NCBI GenBank assembly: GCA_028701645.1
Contig: JAQVQI010000009.1
Coordinates: 1-6,072, forward strand
Reading direction: 5' to 3'
Length of the DNA stretch: 6,072 bases
Source of the DNA: Candidatus Shapirobacteria bacterium
GTDB lineage: Bacteria; Patescibacteriota; Microgenomatia; UBA12405
In this document: positions 1-3,962 of the stretch, piece after piece
How positions within the stretch are numbered: the stretch's first letter is position 1
Layout of the letters: the number at the start of each line of letters is the position of its first letter
Notes under the pieces: generated by a model
Databases searched by the model: none
What the model was told of the DNA's origin: nothing
Seen by the model: only the letters and a program-made list of their open reading frames with translations
Program-made: the position numbers and the translations under genes

Positions 1-60
1 AATAAAACTAGCAACTGAAAAAAGAATAAAAAGACTTCTTTGATTTGAATTTTTCTTCAT
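1..60 (-). CDS. 5' end of an unidentified protein with a hydrophobic N-terminus (partial, runs off the left edge)
   Basis: An open frame starts with ATG at 60 on the minus strand and stays open to the window edge (20 codons). The peptide begins MKKNSNQRS and continues with LFILFSVASFI, a basic stretch followed by a hydrophobic run, as in a signal peptide or first transmembrane helix. The product is therefore probably exported or membrane-anchored. The start is supported by TGATATAAT (extended -10) ending 5 nt before the ATG, the same arrangement seen at four other genes here. It is divergent from mreB with 90 bp between the starts. The family cannot be named from 20 residues; a cell-wall or division role is only a guess from the mreB neighbour. 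Confidence 0.55.
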   Translation of the reverse strand, partial: MKKNSNQRSLFILFSVASFI

Positions 61-65
61 ACGAT

Positions 66-74
66 ATTATATCA
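66..74 (-). promoter_or_regulatory. Extended -10 promoter of the left partial gene, probably leaderless
   Basis: Read on the minus strand the bases are TGA then TATAAT, a perfect -10 with the TGN extension. Only 5 nt (ATCGT) separate it from the ATG at 60, so transcription should begin at or within a base or two of the start codon. No Shine-Dalgarno sequence can fit in between. Confidence 0.6.
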
Positions 75-132
75 GTGCGTGAGAGCGTTAGTACATTAGA
101 GCTTTAGTGTGGTGATTTAGAAAGAAAACCGT

Positions 133-138
133 TAGAAT
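133..138 (+). promoter_or_regulatory. Possible -10 element of mreB
   Basis: TAGAAT lies 12 nt before the mreB ATG and would give a leader of only about 5-6 nt. There is no TGN extension and no convincing -35 at 110-115 (TGGTGA, three matches to TTGACA). No Shine-Dalgarno sequence precedes mreB, which fits a very short leader, but this promoter is weakly supported. Confidence 0.3.
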
Positions 139-150
139 TAAATATTAATT

Positions 151-1152
151 ATGAATTTATTTAAGAAATTAGGAATAGATTTAGGAACCGCAAACAGTAT
201 TGTTTGGGAAGTGGGCAAAGGAATTGTTTTAAACGAGCCGACGATTGTAGCAATTGGAGTTGATCAGAGAAAAGTGTTGGCGGTGGGAAAAGAGGCTAAA
301 AACATGCTGGGTAAAACTCCAGAATATATAGAAGTAGTTAGGCCTTTGGAAGATGGAGTTATTGCTGATTATGAGGTAACCGAGGCAATGTTGAGATATT
401 TTATGAAACAAGTAATGGGAAATAAATGGTTTTTTGGGCCTGAAGTAATGATTTGTGTGCCGGCGGGGGTAACTCAAGTAGAACAGCGGGCAGTTTTGGA
501 CGCTGCATTGTCAGCTGGGGCTAGAAAGGCTTATTTAATAGATGAACCTTTGGCAGCGGCAATAGGAGCCAGAATACCAGTGTCGGAAGCTTTTGGAAAT
601 ATGATTGTTGATATTGGTGGAGGCGCGACTGAAGTGGCGGTAATTTCTTTGGGTGGGGTAGTAACTCACAAAAGTTTAAAAATGGGGGGCAATAAGATAG
701 ATGTAGCCATAATTGACTTTTTAAAGAAGAAATTCAATTTGATTGTGGGAGAACAAACGGCTGAGGTAATAAAGATAAAAATGGGAAGTGCGATAAAACC
801 TAAAAAAATAGAAACTTTAGAAATAAATGGTCGAGATTCAATTTCGGGTTTACCAAAAAATTTGACCATTGATAATGATATGATCTATGAAGCAATTCAG
901 CCTATTTTAGAAACAATGATAATGACAATTAAGGATACTTTAGAAATTACCCCGCCAGAATTAGTAGCTGATATTATTGATAGGGGAATAGTTTTGAGCG
1001 GGGGAACAGTTCAATTAAAAAACTTTAATATGTTGGTGACGAGAGAAATTGGAGTCTCGGCTCACGTGGCTCAAGAACCTCAGTTTTGTGTAGTTAAGGG
1101 TGTGGGGACGGCATTAGAAAATCTCGATGTATATCGGAAAGCGGTGAGGTGA
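151..1152 (+). CDS. mreB: Rod shape-determining protein MreB (bacterial actin)
   Basis: MreB is an ATP-binding actin homologue. It forms membrane-associated filaments that guide the lateral cell-wall synthesis machinery and so set rod shape. At 333 aa the protein is full length for the family (about 330-350). Visible motifs, in order: phosphate-1 loop LGIDLGTANS (7-16), the conserved VPAGVTQVEQRAV segment (113-125), DEPLAAAIG (131-139) with the catalytic-region Glu132, phosphate-2 loop DIGGGATEVAVISLGG (154-169), and the adenosine-binding VLSGGTVQL (281-289). The N-terminal MNLFKKLGID supports ATG 151, although no Shine-Dalgarno is present. It ends in TGA where MreB normally ends, so TGA is a stop here. 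It is divergent from a putative exported protein; no mreC or mreD follows in the window. The Arg codons are mostly AGA/AGG (8 of 11). Confidence 0.96.
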   Translation: MNLFKKLGIDLGTANSIVWEVGKGIVLNEPTIVAIGVDQRKVLAVGKEAKNMLGKTPEYIEVVRPLEDGVIADYEVTEAMLRYFMKQVMGNKWFFGPEVMICVPAGVTQVEQRAVLDAALSAGARKAYLIDEPLAAAIGARIPVSEAFGNMIVDIGGGATEVAVISLGGVVTHKSLKMGGNKIDVAIIDFLKKKFNLIVGEQTAEVIKIKMGSAIKPKKIETLEINGRDSISGLPKNLTIDNDMIYEAIQPILETMIMTIKDTLEITPPELVADIIDRGIVLSGGTVQLKNFNMLVTREIGVSAHVAQEPQFCVVKGVGTALENLDVYRKAVR

Positions 1153-1188
1153 TATAGTCGGTATTTAAGACCTATAATCATTAATTAT

Positions 1189-1213
1189 CAATTTTCAATT
1201 TTCAATTTTCAAT
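1189..1213. repeat. Heptanucleotide tandem repeat (CAATTTT, about 3.6 copies)
   Basis: Three perfect copies of CAATTTT (1189-1195, 1196-1202, 1203-1209) are followed by a partial CAAT. Similar short heptamer tandem repeats occur in intergenic DNA of several AT-rich bacteria. No function can be assigned. Confidence 0.85.
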
Positions 1214-1220
1214 AAATTAT

Positions 1221-1254
1221 ATTATCTTATAATTAGCTATTTGATAATTTTTTT
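1221..1254 (+). terminator. Weak candidate terminator after mreB
   Basis: ATTATC (1221-1226) can pair with GATAAT (1243-1248) across a 16-nt loop, and a run of seven T residues follows (1248-1254). The stem is short and all but one pair is A-T, and the element overlaps the -35 of the next promoter, so this is only a candidate. Confidence 0.25.
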
Positions 1255-1270
1255 ATATTTTAAGTATAAT
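1241..1270 (+). promoter_or_regulatory. Near-consensus sigma70-type promoter with no obvious gene
   Basis: TTGATA (1241-1246, five of six -35 matches) is separated by 18 bp from a perfect TATAAT (1265-1270). The predicted start is near A1277. It would transcribe toward the glycosyltransferase, giving either a roughly 214-nt leader or a small RNA. Because the glycosyltransferase appears to have its own start-proximal -10, the purpose of this promoter is open. Confidence 0.5.
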
Positions 1271-1475
1271 TAACTAATTATCCTGTTGTGTCGATGAATA
1301 AGAGAGTATTTATATTGTTCAATATTTTAAATATGGCCGAAAGTATATATTTTAATAATTATCTTATATTATATAAGAGTAGCTGGAGTTGATATATTAA
1401 TATGAGTACAGTTAAATACATATATTATAAGACCTAATTTAACCAACTTTTTAATCATTTTTTAATTTTTTTTAA

Positions 1476-1484
1476 TGATAAAAT
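1476..1484 (+). promoter_or_regulatory. Extended -10 promoter of the glycosyltransferase gene, probably leaderless
   Basis: TGA plus TAAAAT ends exactly 6 nt (TAGTCA) before ATG 1491, which places the predicted +1 on or beside the start codon. There is no -35 match at the usual distance, only T-rich tracts upstream. An inverted repeat ATCATT (1454-1459) / AATGAT (1474-1479) overlaps the element and could be an operator or a coincidence of the AT-rich context. Confidence 0.55.
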
Positions 1485-1490
1485 TAGTCA

Positions 1491-2378
1491 ATGAAAAAAT
1501 ATAGGCCAAAAAAACAGACTAATAAGGCCTTAACAAGTAAAAAAGTAGATGTGGTGAATGGTATAAAAGATGGAATGTATTGGCAAATATATGATATTAA
1601 CCTTTTTAGCAGAGACAAATCTAGAGTGCTAAACGTTTTGGAGAAAAAATTAGCTTCAGGCACAAAAAAATATTGGATAGCCACAGTAAATCCGGAATTT
1701 GTAATGACAGCCCAAAAAGACGAGGAATTTAAAAAAATTTTAAGCAAAACAAGTCTTAATGTGGTGGATGGAATAGGACTCATATGGGCCAGGGAATTGG
1801 AAAAAAGATTTAAGAAGCAAGATTTAAGATTTATGAATAAAACAAGGAAATCTTTGTTGGGATTTATGACAGGAGTGGAAGTGTTGAGGGGGAAATATAA
1901 GGACCAGGTAGCGTCGGGGGCTGATTTAATAATTGATTTGGTAAAAATGGCCCAAAAAACGGATAAAAAAATATTTTTACTCGGTGGTTGGGGAGAAAGA
2001 GCCCAAAAAATGGCTGAATTTCTAATGACTAATTATCAAATTTCTAATAAAAATATTGAATGGTCTGAAGGAGAGCCTAATGTAGCTAATAGCCAAGTAG
2101 TAAAAAAGATTAATAAATTTAAGCCAGATATTTTGTTGGTGGCCTATGGAATGAAAAAACAAGAATTTTGGATTGATAAAAATTTAAAAGTAATAGATGT
2201 TGGTTTAGTAATGGGGGTGGGGAGAAGCTTTGATTATTATAGTGGTGAACTTAAAAGAGCCCCTTTTTGGGTTCGGAAAACGGGTTTGGAATGGCTGTAT
2301 TCATTGATTAAAGAGCCAAAAAGATTTAAGAGACAATTGGTTTTACCAAAGTTTATTTTGAGGGTGTTGTATAATTAG
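1491..2378 (+). CDS. WecG/TagA/CpsF-family glycosyltransferase (GT26)
   Basis: Family members transfer a sugar from a UDP-sugar (ManNAc or ManNAcA in TagA/WecG) to an undecaprenyl-diphosphate-linked acceptor at the inner face of the membrane. This builds teichoic-acid linkage units, ECA-like polymers or capsules. The 295-aa protein shows NPEF (67-70), VVDGIG (91-96, the conserved Asp93), IFLLGGWGE (161-169), PDILLVAYGMKKQE (202-215), VGRSFDYYSG (233-242), and RAPFWVRKTGLEWLY (256-270) followed by KEPKRFKRQ (274-282). The basic, hydrophobic C-terminus resembles the membrane-docking tail of TagA. The spacing between DGIG and GADLI (143-147) is about 25-30 residues longer than usual, implying an insertion around 105-135. 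The N-terminus is Lys-rich. Of 15 Arg codons, 14 are AGA/AGG. The actual sugar and acceptor cannot be read from sequence. Confidence 0.92.
   Translation: MKKYRPKKQTNKALTSKKVDVVNGIKDGMYWQIYDINLFSRDKSRVLNVLEKKLASGTKKYWIATVNPEFVMTAQKDEEFKKILSKTSLNVVDGIGLIWARELEKRFKKQDLRFMNKTRKSLLGFMTGVEVLRGKYKDQVASGADLIIDLVKMAQKTDKKIFLLGGWGERAQKMAEFLMTNYQISNKNIEWSEGEPNVANSQVVKKINKFKPDILLVAYGMKKQEFWIDKNLKVIDVGLVMGVGRSFDYYSGELKRAPFWVRKTGLEWLYSLIKEPKRFKRQLVLPKFILRVLYN
2370..2375 (+). promoter_or_regulatory. TATAAT element just before the 127-aa gene
   Basis: A perfect TATAAT lies within the last codons of the glycosyltransferase gene and ends 5 nt before ATG 2381, the same geometry as the leaderless promoters here. 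It lacks the TGN extension (the preceding bases are TTG) and also encodes Tyr-Asn, so it may be fortuitous. Confidence 0.3.
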
Positions 2379-2380
2379 TT

Positions 2381-2764
2381 ATGGAAAAAGGAGGAGTAAA
2401 TCCTGAGCAGTTTAAGACAGTGCCTTTACCAAACTGTTTATCAGTGAAAAACATCTCTGAAGAGAATCGACCGAATGAAAGTGATTGGATAGCATTGCAG
2501 GGTGGCGAGCCGACATTGGTACCTTATCTTCGTAATGAAACGGGGGATTTGCTGTCCTATAAAGTGTTTCATAATTATGAAAATAAAAAAGATCCTTCTG
2601 GGACGGGGGCTGAAGTAATAACTTCACTTTATGTTGCCGAAGAGTGGGATAAACAAAATCCCTATATTGGCCGAAAAATAAATGGTCGGCTGGTTTATTT
2701 TCCAGTAGCCAAGGTTTGGTCATATCATGGTAAGCCTTGTTTGGAGCAGAGTCGGGGACGATAG
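2381..2764 (+). CDS. Hypothetical protein (127 aa), unrecognised
   Basis: I do not recognise this family. The product is predicted soluble: there is no signal peptide or hydrophobic span, and it is mixed in charge. Its C-terminal half is rich in aromatic residues, for example NPYIGRKINGRLVYFPVAKVW (written here in two overlapping parts: NPYIGRKING and RLVYFPVAKVW) followed by SYHGKPC. The gene starts two bases after the glycosyltransferase stop, so it is probably cotranscribed with it. There is no upstream Shine-Dalgarno sequence; the AAAAAGGAGGAG string at 2385-2396 lies inside the frame, after the ATG, encodes Lys-Gly-Gly, and has no usable in-frame start just downstream. All six Arg codons are CGN, in contrast to the AGR-rich gene before it. 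An overlapping minus-strand frame (2412-2723) is less likely to be real, since it lacks operon context. Confidence 0.6.
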   Translation: MEKGGVNPEQFKTVPLPNCLSVKNISEENRPNESDWIALQGGEPTLVPYLRNETGDLLSYKVFHNYENKKDPSGTGAEVITSLYVAEEWDKQNPYIGRKINGRLVYFPVAKVWSYHGKPCLEQSRGR

Positions 2765-2784
2765 ATAAATAATTGCCTATAATA

Positions 2785-2813
2785 TTGCTTTTTAATAATT
2801 ATTGGGATATAAT
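2785..2813 (+). promoter_or_regulatory. Sigma70-like promoter of the two-gene unknown operon
   Basis: TTGCTT (2785-2790; only TTG matches TTGACA) is spaced 17 bp from a perfect TATAAT (2808-2813). The predicted start near 2819-2820 gives a leader of about 107 nt before ATG 2927, containing the long hairpin. The -10 also sits between GATAT (2806-2810) and ATATC (reading through 2817-2821), a small inverted repeat. Another TATAAT at 2778-2783 has no clear -35. Confidence 0.5.
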
Positions 2814-2840
2814 CCGATATCTAAAAAGTACCTTAAAATA

Positions 2841-2902
2841 ACTTGTTTTTGGGTAAAACTTGATAATAATTATTTATTGTTAGGTTTTACCCAAAAGCGG
2901 GT
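2841..2902 (+). ncRNA. Long 5'-leader hairpin (29 bp, UUAU loop) of the unknown operon
   Basis: Bases 2841-2869 pair without a mismatch or bulge with 2874-2902 around a 4-nt loop (2870-2873, TTAT). The core is 13 perfect pairs: TTTTGGGTAAAAC (2847-2859) with GTTTTACCCAAAA (2884-2896). Six pairs are G.U only if the plus strand is the RNA (for example 2843/2900, 2844/2899, 2846/2897, 2862/2881). In the opposite strand they would be A.C mismatches, so the structure looks tuned for plus-strand RNA. The 3' side is followed by an A-rich stretch, not a U run, so it is not an intrinsic terminator. It ends 12 nt before the Shine-Dalgarno sequence of the next gene. Confidence 0.65.
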
Positions 2903-2906
2903 AAAA
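2885..2906 (+). promoter_or_regulatory. Competing leader hairpin TTTTACCC / GGGTAAAA
   Basis: TTTTACCC (2885-2892) pairs perfectly with GGGTAAAA (2899-2906) around AAAAGC. It shares its left arm with the right arm of the long hairpin, so the two folds are mutually exclusive. GGGTAAAA therefore occurs twice (2851-2858 and 2899-2906) flanking one inverted copy. This could be an RNA switch or a protein operator. Confidence 0.45.
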
Positions 2907-2914
2907 TAAAATAT

Positions 2915-2921
2915 GAGGTGA
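2915..2921 (+). promoter_or_regulatory. Shine-Dalgarno site that sets the start at 2927
   Basis: GAGGTGA matches the anti-Shine-Dalgarno complement over seven bases, with 8 nt between its GAGG core (2915-2918) and ATG 2927. A GTG at 2918 in the same frame falls inside this site, so it is not the likely start. Confidence 0.75.
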
Positions 2922-2926
2922 GGTTT

Positions 2927-3442
2927 ATGTTGACTGAAAAGGATATCTTCAGGACTGGTTTTTACCCTGGTATGAGGAAAAATGCTGATAAATACAAGAA
3001 AGGAATTATTCGGATAGAATGGTCTGATGGTCTTCTCTTAGATTTCTGTTTTCCAATTATTAATACTCGTGCCTATACAAAATACTTTTTGGTGCCTGAT
3101 TTGCCGTCGAAAAAAGTGATAGAAGAAAGAAATTCTATTCCTTTGGCAAGCGATACTTTAACATCTAAGTATTGTTTGGACGGGATTCTTCGGGAGATGG
3201 GAGCATTGGTAGCTGTTAGGGGTGATCTTTGTTTCTACGAAATATCGTTTGATCTTTTGGGTTGTTTCGACCCAAATACGTTTATCAAAGATACAAGTCG
3301 TATCGACACAACCCGGGCGTTTTGTTTAATTGATGTACGTGGAACGTCTCGAGCTTTCTGGGATGAAAAAAAGTTTAGTGAGCTTGATTCTACTCAACAT
3401 CAAGACTTGTATTTCACCGGTGCGCCGATTGAGATCGCCTAA
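2927..3442 (+). CDS. Hypothetical protein (171 aa), first gene of an unknown operon
   Basis: I do not recognise a family. The protein begins MLTEKDIFRTG and is predicted soluble: it has alternating short hydrophobic and charged stretches, no signal peptide and no membrane span. Several cysteines are scattered, with no paired CxxC metal motif. Segments with a beta-strand look include GIIRIEWSDGLLLDF and ALVAVRGDLCFYEISFDLLG. The start is chosen at ATG 2927 because of the GAGGTGA site; the longer GTG start at 2918 would add three residues and lies in the ribosome binding site. The next gene begins 15 bp after the stop, so the two are almost surely one operon. Seven of 11 Arg codons are CGN. Expression is probably shaped by the long structured leader, which the housekeeping genes here lack. 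Confidence 0.75.
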   Translation: MLTEKDIFRTGFYPGMRKNADKYKKGIIRIEWSDGLLLDFCFPIINTRAYTKYFLVPDLPSKKVIEERNSIPLASDTLTSKYCLDGILREMGALVAVRGDLCFYEISFDLLGCFDPNTFIKDTSRIDTTRAFCLIDVRGTSRAFWDEKKFSELDSTQHQDLYFTGAPIEIA

Positions 3443-3443
3443 C

Positions 3444-3451
3444 AAAGGAGG
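3444..3451 (+). promoter_or_regulatory. Strong Shine-Dalgarno site that sets the start at 3458
   Basis: AAAGGAGG is close to a perfect Shine-Dalgarno sequence. It directly abuts ATG 3452, which is too close, and lies 6 nt before ATG 3458. The second ATG is therefore the better start. Confidence 0.8.
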
Positions 3452-3457
3452 ATGGTT

Positions 3458-3838
3458 ATGGAATCAGTTCTAATTAGGTTTAAAGCCAAAAATGGCGACA
3501 TCCTTTTCCCTTCCAGTAATCTGAAGTATGGCAACACAGTAAAAATAAACCAAACAACTTTGGAAAAATTAAAGGATTTGGGAATTATTTTTTCTCAGAG
3601 TTGCCACGACAAAATCTTAACAGGGGTAGTCCCTGATGAAGTCAATGTTAACGTCTCTAGTTTGTTGTCAGATGAGGCCCGAATCTATCCGATTTATGTT
3701 ATCGATCAAAATGACCATTTAGTTGGTTTCTGGAAAAATGGTTGTTGGTTTGATGATGAATCTTGTGATTTGGGTTATATCCAACAAAGATTTGACGAAA
3801 AACTTGATTTCGAACCTCACCCAATCTTACTGGCTTAG
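3458..3838 (+). CDS. Hypothetical protein (126 aa), second gene of an unknown operon
   Basis: I do not recognise a family. From ATG 3458 the product starts MESVLIRFKAKNGDIL and is predicted soluble with no membrane span. The C-terminal third contains PIYVIDQNDHLVGFWKNG followed by CWFDDESCD, a conspicuously aromatic and acidic patch, and ends in HPILLA. The AAAGGAGG site favours 3458 over the in-frame ATG at 3452, a two-residue difference. It follows its partner by 15 bp. A palindrome (3828-3844) straddles its stop codon, and a hairpin with a T-rich tail lies 28 bp downstream. A 79-codon overlapping frame (3723-3962) is treated as a shadow, apart from its hydrophobic tail, discussed separately. 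Confidence is high that it is a gene, nil on function. Confidence 0.72.
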   Translation: MESVLIRFKAKNGDILFPSSNLKYGNTVKINQTTLEKLKDLGIIFSQSCHDKILTGVVPDEVNVNVSSLLSDEARIYPIYVIDQNDHLVGFWKNGCWFDDESCDLGYIQQRFDEKLDFEPHPILLA

Positions 3839-3844
3839 CCAGTA
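3828..3844 (+). repeat. Perfect inverted repeat straddling a stop codon
   Basis: TACTGGC (3828-3834) and GCCAGTA (3838-3844) are exact reverse complements around TTA. The TAG stop of the 126-aa gene spans the loop and right arm. There is no T run directly after, so it is not a classic terminator by itself; it may protect the 3' end or be fortuitous. Confidence 0.6.
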
Positions 3845-3859
3845 CATGAGTAAAGGACT

Positions 3860-3896
3860 AATCTTGATGAATTTATTCATCTCGGTTTTTCTTTTA
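3860..3896 (+). terminator. Candidate intrinsic terminator of the unknown operon
   Basis: GATGAAT (3866-3872) pairs exactly with ATTCATC (3875-3881) across TT. Outer pairs AATC (3860-3863) with GGTT (3884-3887) extend the stem past a 2x2 internal loop. A T-rich run (3886-3896, interrupted by one C) follows. The stem is AT-rich, and the same bases could encode a small hydrophobic peptide, so the call is moderate. Confidence 0.45.
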
Positions 3897-3962
3897 CTCC
3901 TTTTGTCTGTCGATGGAGTCGGCACTGATGAGTCTAAAAAGACGAAACAAAAAATTTTTTAA
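3867..3962 (+). CDS. Possible 31-aa small membrane peptide (doubtful)
   Basis: ATG 3867 opens a 31-codon frame, MNLFISVFLLLLLSVDG then a polar, Lys-rich tail ending TKQKIF. AAAGGA (3852-3857) lies 9 nt upstream. One hydrophobic span followed by a basic tail is typical of small membrane proteins, but a T-rich terminator tail also translates to Leu/Phe runs. It overlaps the terminator candidate and the last codon of convergent murB. An in-frame ATG at 3846 would give 38 aa. Confidence 0.2.
   Translation: MNLFISVFLLLLLSVDGVGTDESKKTKQKIF

Larger units (their letters stand above)
1153..1490 (+). other. Gene-free 338-bp AT-rich intergenic region
   Basis: No credible coding region is visible between mreB and the glycosyltransferase. 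The stretch contains a heptamer tandem repeat (1189-1213), a weak hairpin followed by T residues (1221-1254), a near-consensus sigma70-like promoter (1241-1270), a perfect 7-bp inverted repeat CTTATAT/ATATAAG (1363-1377) and, at its end, the extended -10 of the next gene. A 32-codon frame at 1294-1392 lacks a ribosome binding site and is not called. The 8-mer AAGACCTA occurs both at the left (from 1167) and near the right end (from 1429), possibly by chance. Confidence 0.6.

Noticed and set aside
1150..1152. UGA recoded as glycine (as in Gracilibacteria and Absconditabacteria)
   Set aside because: mreB ends at this TGA at the normal family length and reading through gives an AT-rich, repeat-derived tail.
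1294..1392. A 32-codon frame (MNKRVFILFN...) after the strong promoter at 1241-1270
   Set aside because: There is no Shine-Dalgarno sequence, composition follows the AT-rich background, and nothing else supports coding.
2412..2723. A 103-codon minus-strand frame opposite the 127-aa unknown
   Set aside because: It has no promoter or ribosome binding site seen, while the plus-strand frame follows the glycosyltransferase gene by 2 bp.
2841..2902. The long hairpin as an integron attC site, since GTTAGGT (2879-2885) fits GTTRRRY
   Set aside because: The motif lies in the inner stem rather than at the 3' end, the matching RYYYAAC partner is absent, and no integrase is visible.
2841..2902. The long hairpin as an intrinsic terminator of the glycosyltransferase operon
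   Set aside because: No U-rich tract follows on either strand; the 3' flank on the plus strand is A-rich.
3723..3962. A 79-codon plus-strand frame overlapping the end of the 126-aa gene
   Set aside because: The overlap is large and out of frame with a well-supported gene; only its 3' part (from 3846 or 3867) might be a separate small peptide.
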